A stretch of 64,000 nucleotides of DNA, from contig NXFV01001423.1 of assembly GCA_002803225.1 (NCBI GenBank), positions 1 through 64,000 on the forward strand, given 5' to 3'. Each line of letters starts with the position of its first letter. Position 1 is the first letter of the stretch. Positions 46,897-58,494 of this stretch are shown piece by piece. The position numbers were made by a program, and so were the translations under genes. Source of the stretch: Gamarada debralockiae. Its lineage: Eukaryota > Ascomycota > Leotiomycetes > Helotiales > Hyphodiscaceae. A model generated the notes under the pieces. It did no database searches, had not been told where the DNA came from, and saw only the letters and a list, made by a program, of their open reading frames with translations.

Positions 46897-48296
46897 ATGG
46901 CTTCCCGTCCTACTGTCACCATTCTGTCCGCCGATGGCTCTGCCAGCGGTGCGACTCACCCTCTCCCAAAGGTACAAGCGCCTTAAAATCCTTAGTGACG
47001 AATTTGCGATTGTGTGGAAGCATTGAGCTTGAGATTGAGGGTGGGATTGGGGACACAAGCTGATTGCAATTGAATAGGTCTTCAATTCTCCCATTCGACC
47101 TGATATCGTCCAGACCGTCCACACTGGCGTTGCAAAGAACAAGCGTCAACCATATGCCGTGAGCGAGAAGGCTGGTCATCAAACCTCTGCTGAGTCCTGG
47201 GGTACTGGTTAGTACACACATTTACTTCGAGCCATACGGGGAAAGGAATTAGAGATCTGCGGAGCAAGAACAGTTGGATTTGATTGCAAGGAACGAGTGG
47301 CAGAGCATGGCTAATTTAACTTTAAAACAGGTCGTGCTGTTGCCCGTATTCCCCGTGTCTCTGGAGGAGGAACTCACCGTGCTGGACAAGCTGCTTTCGG
47401 TAACATGTGCAGATCCGGTCGTATGTTCGCACCTACCAAAGTCTGGAGAAAGTGGCACCAGAAGATCAACCTTGGCCAAAAGTGAGCCTCCAACTTCCTC
47501 TTCCCAGTTCTCCCTTACTGACTTTCCCAGGCGATTCGCTACCGTTTCTGCCTTGGCTGCATCCTCCGTCCCTGCCCTCCTCCTCGCCCGTGGCCACCAA
47601 ATCTCCACCGTCCCCGAAGTTCCACTCGTCATCAACTCCGAGGTCTTCTCTGGCGCAGCCATTGCCCGCACATCCGCAGCTCTCGATCTCCTGAAGTCGG
47701 TTGGCGCATCCGCAGACATCGACAAGGTCAAGAAGTCCCGCAAACTCCGCGCCGGTAAGGGTAAGCTCCGTGGTCGCCGCCACCGACAACGCCGTGGTCC
47801 TTTGGTTGTCTACGACCCCGAGGTCGACGGCAAGGAGATCGCGCGTGCTTTCCGCAACATCGCAGGTGTTGAGACTTCCTCCGTCTTTGCGCTCAACCTC
47901 CTCCAGCTCGCCCCAGGTGGACATCTCGGTCGCTTCATCATCTGGACTTCAGCTGCCTTCAAGGCTCTGGACACCATCTACGGTTCCACCACCACCCCAT
48001 CCGCCCTCAAGAAAGACTTCCTCCTCCCCTCCAACGTTGTTTCGCAAGCTGATATCGGCCGTCTGATCAACTCTTCCGAAATCCAGTCCGTTATCCGAGC
48101 TGCGAAGGGCGAGGCACGAACCAAGCGCGCTGGTGTCCAGAAGAAGAACCCTCTGCACAACAAGCAAGTTCTTCTGAGACTGAACCCATACGCTTCTGGT
48201 TATAGCAAGGAGAAGATTGGCACGAAGGGTTTGGAGGCTGGCAAGCCGGAGCGGGCAACCAAGACTCAGTTTGCCAATGTCTTGAAGGAGGATTAG
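46897..48296 (+). CDS. rpl4: 60S ribosomal protein L4 (uL4), 4 exons
   Basis: Exons 46897-46971, 47078-47207, 47331-47481 and 47531-48296 give 373 residues. The sequence [10 protein letters not shown]..., [51 protein letters not shown] and [15 protein letters not shown] is unmistakable uL4 (yeast 362 residues). The basic internal loop reaches into the peptide exit tunnel, and the C-terminal extension ([16 protein letters not shown]...) lies on the surface. Three introns crowd the 5' end, typical for fungal ribosomal genes, and codon use is strongly biased to C-ending codons, as expected for high expression. Stop at 48294-48296. Confidence 0.97.
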
Positions 48297-50977
48297 AGTG
48301 GTGATCGGCTCTAGTTCTTGATTTGAGCGCTTTGCTTTCGATGTTTCGGGCTTGTAAAGGGTTGGATGTCATGGTTATGGCATTTCGCATGGTATGGTGC
48401 TAGCTAGTTGATGAAAAGGCAATACACCAAAACTGCATTCCAAAATTACTACCCCGTTTACTTCAAGTTATTTCTTAGTGGCCAGTACGGAGCTCCCTAC
48501 CCGTGACCCTTCAGTTTAGATCTTGCTCTCTTTGTCTCCATGAAGAAACTGATCAAAAGTTTGGCGGGCTGTAGCTGTTTGAAACTTAAATACAGTCGCA
48601 AAGCTCAAAGTAAGATTACTTTCTACAATGTCACCAACGTCCAGTCACGATCTCGAGAGAGCAAGTTGGCACCCCAAAGGCCGACTCGACCTACCGCCAG
48701 GCTCCGGGTCTCAAGAAAGATATCGAGAGGCAGAAGGAACGGCAGAACAATTTTCTTCGGACTTCATCCTCTTCATTCCTTGTCAAGCTCAATCTGGTTG
48801 TCGAGACACATTATTGTCGTCGTTATTTTTCTCAGCCTCGAACTCAGATTCCTACTCAGTACCCAGTGGGAAACAGACTGAACTGGGGCATGGGAGATAT
48901 ACGAAGTTAATGTTTCCTTGTTCTGACCCCGACAATCCATTTCTACTCCCTATCAATGAGCCCAGAAAAGCATCCCGTCCATAAGGTAAGGTTCTCGGTA
49001 TTATTAGACTAACATCTTAATGGGATTTGAATTCGAGACCTGCGTGTTTCCGATTTTCTATCTGTGAAGTCAGACTGTCCTAAGAATATTAGATTCGATA
49101 TAAGAGCTCGTAAAAGCAATTGTCAGCGACATCCATTACCGCTCTCAAGCAGCCATTTGGGGAAGAGAAGACAAGATACTTGAACTCTTTCATGAAAAGA
49201 GTAGACATTGAGTAACAGAATCAAAGGAAGACTTTATCGTAGCAGTCGAGGTAGCCCTGACCGACGTTGAGTTGTCTTTGGTCTAAGACAGTTAGCCATA
49301 GTCCCGATGTCTTCCATTATCTAGGCTGGGCCAAGACCAAGAAGTAACAGGTTACTTCCAAAGTTGGATTTATTGCCGTTGTCGCTTGTTTCCTGTTATC
49401 GAGCCTGTGTAGTTAGCGTTGTATTTTCACAGGTTCCAGAACGTAGCCGCTCATTTGATCAACCCTGACGCTGGTGTGCGGCAGCTGCAATGACGAAGCT
49501 GCAACGAACCAGTCTGGCTCTCACGCGCCCCCATCGCTAGAACTTCCAGTCCGCTCCGCAAGTTCGTTTTTGGCGGCGTGTTTGTTGAAGAGCCTTCCAC
49601 TGCTCTGATAGTTGTAATTATAGTGCAGGCAGCTATGAATCGGCCTGGACCTCACGGAAGGTAAGACGATGGCTAGCGAATTACTGAAGATACCTGAACT
49701 CCTTGACTGAAATAATAAGATCCGAATCTTGATCTCGCCCCAAGCTGACCCATTTTGAAGCCTCCTACGAGTAGCATCTTTGCAGAAAGAGACCCAGAAA
49801 GACCAGCTGGTGGAAGATGACGGAGACCCACAGGAACTTGTACGTTTCAATAGCTCAGAGGAAGTGGGAATCAGGAGCTACCGTGTTTTCCAGGACTGGA
49901 TGTCATAGTTATCGATTGTTTTGTTATTATCGACGTCAATGTCTTGTTGTCGTCCCTTGACCTAGGTCCAGATTGCAGACCCAAACTCGAGATTGATGTG
50001 ACAGCAAACAAACCAACCCAGCTAGAAAACCTTCCACAAATGCTTTCCATTTGTAAAAGAAGAGCATACAAGCTCCCAAAGCTCCACATAAGAGCTCCGA
50101 ACTCATCGAACCTGAGAAGCATTTCCCTTAAATTCCTCCTTTACCCTCCTACGCCGACACCCAAAAGAAACTAAGAACTGAACTCCTTCAAATCACCCAG
50201 CATTTCAACCTGCCGCTGCAGAACTGCTCAGCGGGAGTCTATCGCCAAATCCACCAAACTCCCTGATGCTCCCTGAATCACAACATGTAAATACTAACTC
50301 TATACTACAGTGGGACTTAGATCTCAATACACCTGCCGTTGAAGTTTACTACCCAAACCTCGCCTTTGGAGGAAGCTTCTCTTCAACTCACAGCTTCCGC
50401 CCCACTTCTCCTGACCTCCTTGATTATATGGTATTGCCAATGGAAACCTCGAATTAATGACCACCATGGAACAAATGGTGATTTTGTTATCAAAAGGCTT
50501 CTCGTTGTCGGAAATGTTCTCGTTAGCGACATTTTTGTCCTTGCCTGTCTACGGCTTGTTCACATCAGAGAACCCAATGCCAAGCTCAAGCGTGCAGAAA
50601 CGTCGTGGATGTCTTCAGCAATTCGATATCGAAAGTCCACCGACAGCATAAAACCTGCTGTCTTCCATCCTTCCCGAACATCCCACTTCAGACCGCGTTG
50701 AGAAACGGAGTATCTATTGGCAGACACTTATAGCTTCCCCCCAGTCTCCACATGCACACCTCATTAGTTGATCGTCAAAACACACACAGCACTGAAAGGG
50801 GATGGTTGTAAAAGAATTAGATTGAAATCTGTATGATTGCATCGCACAGTCTCCGCCCATATGTTCAGGGCAGCAATCCCACCAACGCCACCATCTCAAT
50901 CTCATGTCTCAATCTATGTTCATATGCACATCCCCCTCTCCTCCAGTCCCCAACTTATTCATTATCAAAAGCAAGTC
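48297..50977. other. Long intergenic stretch with no recognised gene
   Basis: 2.7 kb between rpl4 and the HDA gene, which both end here. Overlapping short frames (48540-48984, 49521-49850, 49871-50174, 50266-50701, 50837-51247) show no family. A tRNA-like string near 49021 does not fold as a whole tRNA. 3' UTRs account for both edges; the middle could be an old pseudogene or a non-coding transcript. Confidence 0.35.
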
Positions 50978-53900
50978 TCAACTCAGATGATTCCCCCACC
51001 GATTCACACCCCCCATCGGCGTAAACAACGCATCCCCAAACGTACCTGGTCCTCTAAACACTCCCTCCCCCCCACTCGGCGCAGGACTATTCCCTCTGCT
51101 CCCCACACCACTCAACACCCTCGCCATCGACCTACTACTCTGGCCCGGACTCATAGTCCCCATCCTCGGACTCCTCGGTACAGACGTTCCCCTCGTCGTC
51201 CTGCGTCCATTAAGCAAAGTCCTAAGTTCCTCAGTCTTCTTCTCTAATTCCCTCTCACACTCAGCTTTCTCTGCTTCGAGTTCGGAGATTCGTTGGAGAT
51301 GTTGTTTGATTTCGGAGGAAGCTTGGATATGGTGGATTTCTACCGCGTTGTCGGAAGCTTTGCGGGAAAGAACGGCGTTGAGGGATTTGAGTTCATCGAG
51401 TTCGTTACGCATTTCGGCTGCTGCGGATGTGGCTTTTTGGTAGTTGCCCCGCATGTACTCCATTTCGTTCGCCGCATTTGCCATTTTCTTATTCGCTTTT
51501 TCTGTCTCGAGTTTCGCGGCGCTGAGTTCGTCCTTTAATTTTTGTAGTTCGGCGACTTCGGGGATGGATGAGCTGGATAGGGCTGTTCGCGCAGTAAGGA
51601 GTTCGGCGTCGACGAGGGCTTTCTCTTCTCGTACTTTTGCTAATTCGGCTGTGCGCACGTCAAGTTTTTGTCGCATGCTGGTTTCGCGGGCCATGGATTC
51701 TTGAATGTCGTGGTGGGCTTGGCCGCGCTCGTTGAGTGCTTCTTGATACTTGGGCTGAATTTTTGCGATGCTCTCTTCGTAGTCTTGACATCTTGCTTCG
51801 AGGCGTTGATTTGTTTGCCGGAGCTCGATTTCGGTGGCATCATTGCTTCTGAGCTTGTTCTCGAGTTCAGTGATCTGGAATGATTGTAAGTAGGAATTCC
51901 AATGAAATATTGGGGTCGGGAGTTGTGACCTTCTTGAGCAATGATGACATCTGGTCCTCTTGAGCAGCGTCAAGAGTATCTACTTTTGCGATGATCCCCC
52001 GTGTTTCCTTGGCATCTACGCTTGGCTTGCTTGTTGTGTCCAGAACGGTTTCATCAATTCGAGAGACATTGATGCCACTGCTTGACACACCACCAACAGG
52101 TGTCAATCGTTGACGCTTCGAGGACTCCGAATCGTCTTCATCGAGCTATAAACGTAAGTGAGTGAGTCAGGGAGAACTCGGGCTGACTTACTAGAGGACG
52201 CTTGAACGCAGGTTGAAGAGCCGCAGCGGATGACATGTCATATGACTGCGTCGTAGATCCGGAAAGCTGTGCTTCATTCGAGTCCTCTTCCGCGGCTGTC
52301 TCTGGAATAGGCTCAATCCCCTCAATGCCAGGCATTGGAAGTAGTGGCCATTCCCCGATTGCTCCATCGACGACAAAATCCGCAACAGCTTTTGCGGCAG
52401 CGTCTGGAGAAAGATAGTCCGAGTCCAATTTGCCAATTTCTTCCCTCGTTTGTGATAATGAATTGACTAGTATCGCCTTCCGGTCTAATTGGTCCATGGT
52501 TTTCCTGATACACAATTCAAGATGTTCAATTGAGTGTGTGATAACAAGATGAACGCGAGGCACGAGTCGATTCACGTTCAATGGATCGGCTCGCAACGAC
52601 TCCACGTATGGTTCTTCCACAAAGGTTGAATCAAAAGCTACGACCAATGACGCAGGCTCTATGCTGGCGTTTTTTTGGCCGACATCAGTTGGAAGCAGCG
52701 AAATTCTCAAGAGGCCCTGCCCTGCCTGATTGGAAGGTCGGTCTGGACGGCTGTAACGATAGCTATTTGTTCGGAACAGTGCCTCGAGAATATCCATCAT
52801 TCTTCCTGGACGAACTAGAAGGACGATATGCGTATCTATCGACCGTAGGGAGTTAAAGAACTCGGCCAGGAATATGCATTTGGTGCTGATATTTTCTGCC
52901 CATTTAGCTTGCCGATGATCAGGCTCCATTTGCTGGGTTGTTGAATCCGCATCTATCAAGTCCTGATGATCGCAGATCATTTTGAGACGCTCAATCATCG
53001 TATCAATATCTTCCACTAGCTTGATGTCAATCTCATCGTCATTGAGAAACGATCGACGTTGTGGTCGGTGATTGGTAATCTCCTGATGATAGATATCGCG
53101 GGCCAGTGATACCATTGGAAGTGGTACCGTAAATACATTGTCTCCTAGCGGAAGTATTTGCAGGCTGCTCGTTGGTACTTCTTGTTCAGGTGAAGCTTTT
53201 GGCGAGGGAGCTGATTCTGCAAGAACCACAGGAGGTTCAAGAGCCGTTTCTCGCAAAGGAAGCATCTGGTTCACAGGAGGCGGTGGCGTATGTGGTATGG
53301 CCGAAGCGGTTCTTGCCGCACGTTGTTCTGCCATCTTGTACTCCGCCGCCGCAGTTCGAGCTCGCCGCAGCTTTTCGGCGGTGCTCATTTCCCCCGTCGC
53401 TTGATCAGCCATTCCGGCGTTCCGAGGCGACGGAGCCGAGGAAGAATCGTATGAACGAGATACTTTTACGATACCGGATGATGGCGGTGATGGTCTTGAT
53501 GGAGTAGGCGAGGAAATTGTATCAACAATGCGCTCAATGCTTGGGAGCACGTTTTCTGAGGGCTGTTCTAAAAGACGATCTTGTACCTTTGGCTTCGAAC
53601 CAGACTCTTGTTCAGATGAGACAGGGTCCTGCGACTTTGAAGGAGACTTTTGGGTGTTCAGGTCGAGGTTACTGAGAGCAGGTGTAGTTGAGGGGTGAGA
53701 ACTCGCCGCTTGTGTGTGTCTCGGTGAATCTCTCTGGTCCTGCTTCAAAATGGTTTGATCTAATTGACTGTAGAGTTGTGGAGACGCTGAAATAACTTGC
53801 GCGGCTTGGCAAGTCGCCTCGAAACTGGAGATTGATCTTTGAGTTGGGGCAAGAGACCTTGCAAGCAGTGATTCCGGGGCTAAAGTTTGAGATTGTATCT

Positions 53901-55588
53901 CTTCGGACCGAGTAGATTGCTGATAGGAAATTCCCTCGCGCGACCTATTATTTATTAACAGGAGTTCTTGTATCCATACATGAGTAAGGTATAGTCAAAA
54001 GGAGGTTATTAAGATTGAAAGTGAGAAGGAACGATCACAATTTACGCGAAATAGAAAACGTACCTTTGAGTCACGTGATAACTGGCGCTTTGGGAACTGC
54101 TTTCGTCTTGTGTTTGCAGAGGTATTTGGGTCTGGAATTGGAGGCTCGACTCGCCACTCACGGAATGCGAGCGCTGAGGCGATTGAACCTGGCTTAGAGT
54201 ATGGGTTGCCTCTTGTAACCACCTTCCGCGAGCTTGGGATGGTAAGTGGGTCTTAGACGAAATCGGAAGATCCGTAGAAAAGGTAGAGTTAGAGGTTCGC
54301 GGTCTAGAATGTGAGCTGGTCAAGTGGATGGGATATTCTACAGGTCCAGGATTACTGGAAGCTTGCAAAATATACCTGTTTTCCGGCCCTTCCGCGGATA
54401 TACTTAGTTGTTGTCCACGAATTGATGGTCTCTGTGCACTACTATCCACTCGGCTTGAGGTCCCCTCAAACTCGTCAAGATTGCTTGCCCTGGAAGGACA
54501 GCTTGGAGGCTCAGAGTGTCGGTATCTTAAGTCGGCAGAGCCTGGAGAAACGGCAGAGGATCTCGGTAACGAACGACTTCTGGCAAGGTCCCCCTCTGTA
54601 TTTGTTCCTGTATTAGGTCGTGTGGTAACCCCAGTCTTGGATGTTGATGTGTGGGAAGACTTGTATGAAGAAGATCCAGGGAGGTCTTGAGAATCTGGGA
54701 TGACTTGTACTCGGCCGTCTCCCTCGTCTTCGTCCCAGATAAAGCGGTGAGGCGTAGGGGTCTTAAATTGTGACTGGGACGGAGTATAAGATGTCCCAGA
54801 CGATTGAGAAGGTTGTGTAGCCTGGGAAGGTTGCGAGGACGCGACACTAATTTTTGAATATGCGTCCCGATCAAATCCTTCGTCAACAGGTATTTCTACT
54901 CGAATGCGCCCACTTCCGTTGCTCAACGACTGCTCCTCTTCGTAACTATCCTTGATCTCCCTTGCCTTTCCTTGAGACTCAACTGTCTCCTCAGATACCG
55001 ATTGGAACCTTGCCGTCTCCACTGTCCCTGCGCGCCGAGGTTTCTTCGCGGATGGTCGAGTGGACGGAAAGGAGCTCGGAGAACGGTTGATCCTTTGTCG
55101 TTTCGCAGTTCGTATGGGCTGACTATCCGGATCGAGCGAAGAAATCGGTTGTTGAATGTTCTCCTGAAGACTTTGCAGCCTTTCCCTTCTTCCCTGTCCT
55201 TGCGTGCTCCTCGCGTTCCACTCGTTGATTGCCTGCCGGTTTACGTTGTCGTATGGTTCCTAGAGACAATGCCATTGTTAGAACTTCGCTCCAAATGGCA
55301 CGGCAGATCGAATGCAGAGCTTCATACCCAGGTTGGCGTATAAGACTCTCCAGTTTCGGGGTGGTCCTCCCAGTCGATCAGATAGCTTATCTCGCCGTGT
55401 TCTGTCTTCTCCTCCAAGATCTGCTTCACCGAATAGTATTCTGCAGATGAAGTCTCCTTCTTACGTTTCCTCTTCTTCTGCGAGCTTCTCGGAAGTGAGG
55501 GGGGAGACTCTGCGAGAGACTTCCGAGTTTGCTTTGGTCGTGTTCGCCGGCTGCTTGATTCTCCAACGCGTTTAGTGATTGCCTCCAT
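50978..55588 (-). CDS. Chromodomain plus HDA2/3-type histone-deacetylase subunit, 5 exons
   Basis: Exons 55588-55328, 55259-54064, 53944-52192, 52145-51930 and 51874-50978 join to about 1440 residues. Residues ~50-105 are a chromodomain: YYSVKQILEEK..ISYLIDWEDH..TW|EPYDNVN..INEWN, with the aromatic cage (Tyr, Trp, Tyr/Trp) that reads methyl-lysine on H3. After a long Ser/Gln-rich linker, residues ~765-1060 carry the HDA2/3 domain (DIYHQEITNHRPQRR, WAENISTKCIFLAEFF, DTHIVLLVRPGRMMDIL, VVAFDSTFVEEP, RLVPRVHLVITHSIEH), a helicase-like fold that binds the Hda1 deacetylase. A coiled coil follows (about 1145-1380) before GVFRGPGTFGDALF. It should tether histone deacetylation to H3K9-methylated chromatin, similar to the HDA-containing complex that works with HP1 in Neurospora. 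The fourth donor is GTCACA, unusual but in frame. Confidence 0.85.
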
Positions 55589-56441
55589 TGGGATGATGAA
55601 TGCGTCGATGGTTTGATGCCATGGTAAAATAGTAAGATAAATACAAAGAAGAAAATTTATGCGGGAGCGGAGGATACGCCTTAAATACTTGTCAAGAGAA
55701 GTGTGAATAAAGGGGCAGATCTATAGGAATTGGTCGATCTATTGTTGGTCTCCATTCACTTCCTTCAATGCGACGGCGTTTTTGGTGGGTCCCGCCTGCC
55801 GCACGCACGTCGCGAGCCTCGTTGGCCTCGTCCGATTCGCCTCATTTCTCAACCTCACGTGTCAGCACCTTACATTCACCTCGAGGCAACTGGATCCCTT
55901 ATTTGTGATATTTTGGGCCTTTTTTGCATACAAAGTATCTTTAGCTTTGGATATAAACTCAGTTTCCAGCACCGCGTCTTGAAACAAACACTTGATGAAA
56001 TGGATAAGGCCACCAGTGGTTGGGTTCCAGCAAATGCATTCAGTGGATTCAATCCCCACGAACTAGCTTTCACACATCTCAGCTTCATCAGTAGTAGGTA
56101 ACTGCCTCTGAAGTTGATATTGCTCTTTCAATCCAGTCTCGCTTTCCAAACCGGACAAGTTGACTTGATGGGACGAACTCTAGTCGCAATTTCTCCTCCG
56201 TCGCTTTCAACTCACTTTAGGCAACACTGCGTGCGTTTCTATTGTCTCATCTTTCCGAGTAACCCAACCAGGCGAAATACCTCGTCACTTGGAAATTAGA
56301 GTGCTGCTGATCTCATCGTACAATACCTTCGACTCGGAACTATTCCATCCCCAACAGAACCGCAGTCACGGCCGAATCTTCGTCAACCTCACCCAAAAAG
56401 ATACCAAAACCACCGTTTGGATTGGGAGAAGACGTATTGGT
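55589..56441. other. Intergenic, promoter side of the HDA gene
   Basis: No gene recognised. Frames at 55730-56101 overlap on both strands without signature. Confidence 0.4.
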
Positions 56442-58104
56442 ATGCCCTTCTTTATGGACCTTCCACAAGAATTAGTTGATGGCATCTACAGCCATCTCAC
56501 GAATCGTGACAGTACGTATTCTCGGTTTCTTTGTTCCTATTACAGACGGCCTCAGGAGTCGCGAGCTAGCCCTCCTCTTAATCTCGTGATTCTTGGATCA
56601 AATTCAGTGCTCTTAACCATTTTCAGAAGAATCGCTGCTGACTCTGAGATCCTGACAGTCAAGAACGCTCGTCTGGCATTCCGAGAGGTTCTGATCCTAC
56701 GATTTTTTCGAGTCTTCATTTCGCCTGACACGAAGAACCTGAACTTTTTTTGTGCTGTTATGCAACGCGAGGAATTCCGGAAGCAAGTCTTTGAAGTTAT
56801 GTGAGTTATTCGGGGAGTAGAATATTTCCTATCCTAGACCGTTTGACAAGCTAGGACTTGTGATATGTCTCAGGAGCAGAATATTTCAAACGGAATGAGT
56901 GATTACTGACTTCCCAATATTCCACAGTTGGGACGATGCTCGCTTCGACGAGCAAACTTTTGATGAGAAATTCGAAAAGAGTCTTCAAAGGAACGGCGAA
57001 ATGCTATCGAAGCTGGATCCGACGAAGGTAAGCAGCATTACGAGGCATTCTGTGGCATGGAGTCAAAATGCCTCCCAAAGAGTGCTTCGAGTACTATGAG
57101 CGCCTTTACGCAGACCAACAGAAAGCCATCGAAACTGGATCTGATTTTGGCGCGCTTCAGTCCGGCCTGGTCTGGTTTCCAAACTTACGCCGAGTCACCG
57201 TAACCTGTGAAACGCATCGACCATCCTATCTATCTCCACGATAGATGACTCCCATGATTCGTTCATTTCCACCGGGATTCAATTACCCTCTCCCTTGGTC
57301 TTGGATAGGGCCACACGTTGTTAGACATGATGGCACTGTCACATCACTAGAAAGATCATTCGAGAAACGAATGCCACATTGTCATGGCCTGTATATCGTC
57401 TCTCAAGCATTAAGCAGTTGTCTACACAGGGTTTCGGAATTTTTGGTCGAGGTCAACAAAGAGTAAACTGGCCTTGATCACCGCCTCTGTCTCCAGCCTA
57501 GTAGAGTCTTCGACAGCTTCGCGAGTGCATTCGAGCGCCTCGAGCGATTGGATTTAGCGCTTAACACGAAGGGCGCATCTCATTGGGATTGGGAAGTCTA
57601 GGGAATGGTCTCTTGACTGCTGGTCTAGCTAAAGCTCACCACCTTAAGCATTTGTCTTTTCAGGTAAGTCCGTGGCTTGATTTGAAGGGCAGCTTTGTGG
57701 GCGAACACTATATACCATCGCTCGACATATTCCCGATATTCAATTGGTTAACCTCCGCCATCTCAGTGTCATGGGTCTACATGTTGAGATTGACGACCTC
57801 GTGCTATTTTTCTGCAGTCTTTCGCCAATCGTTCGACGTGTTGAGCTGCACAACTTCAGCATTCGGTCAAGACACCTGGAGTGCAATTGGGAGACAACTA
57901 TGTGGAAAATTAAACTGAGCTGTCCGCTTATGCGCAAAAAGTTGATTGTCGCTATCGGACTTGGCCTCGGGGAAAAGAGTGTGGATCCGAGATCGAATTG
58001 ACCTGTATTTTGACGATGTTGTAAATCCGTTTGAGAAGAACGACGGTCAAGCAGTGGACGAAAGCACCCTGGGAGTCATCAAGAGCGGTTTCGACGAATG
58101 CTGA
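56442..58104 (+). pseudogene. F-box protein relic
   Basis: ATG 56442 opens MPFFMDLPQELVDGIYSHLTNRD, an F-box that would dock on Skp1 of SCF ubiquitin ligases. Further on, pieces of the usual fungal F-box layout appear in changing frames: REELR-like helices to 56800, WDDARFDEQTFDEKFEK (56929-), PPKECFEYYERLYADQQKAI and VWFPNLRRVTVTC (57067-57210), a TAG at 57242-57244, PPGFNYPLPWSWIG, LERLDLALNTKG and LVNLRHLSVMGLHVE..LRRVELHNFS, ending at the TGA 58102-58104. At least four frame changes and several stops rule out one protein. The 34-nt intron-like gap after the F-box is too short to be a normal intron. Confidence 0.75.
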
Positions 58105-58494
58105 GATTTCGCATTCTCTTCTCTAATTCAAATCTTCGCCGAATTGTCATCACAATGTATTCGCCAAAATGGCTGATTGGTTTTCCTTTTGCCCTCACGC
58201 CATTATCGAAAATTTGTACCACGCTACTTGGTTGTAGGTGGTGCAGCTGAGCGCCATGGCCCAGATGTACAGGATCAATTGGCTGCGCTACCGAAAAATT
58301 CCAAACTTAGCTTTCAGAACTCTTTTGACTGGCCAAAGACGACAAATACTTGCATTTCATGCGCTCCTTCAAGCCTCAAATCTCAAGCCTTAACGTCTTC
58401 GGCCCAACCTTAAATGCCGACTGACCTCCCGCCCCGCCATCACGATATGGCTCGACATTTTACTTTCAAATAGTGATCGAGGACGATACTTTTC
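58105..58494. other. Intergenic
   Basis: Short frames only; it should hold the promoter of the membrane-protein gene, with the ATG at 58495. Confidence 0.4.

Noticed and set aside
49015..49085. tRNA-like string (GGGATTTGAATTCGAGACC) on the minus strand
   Set aside because: Only the T-arm resembles a tRNA; acceptor and anticodon stems do not pair.
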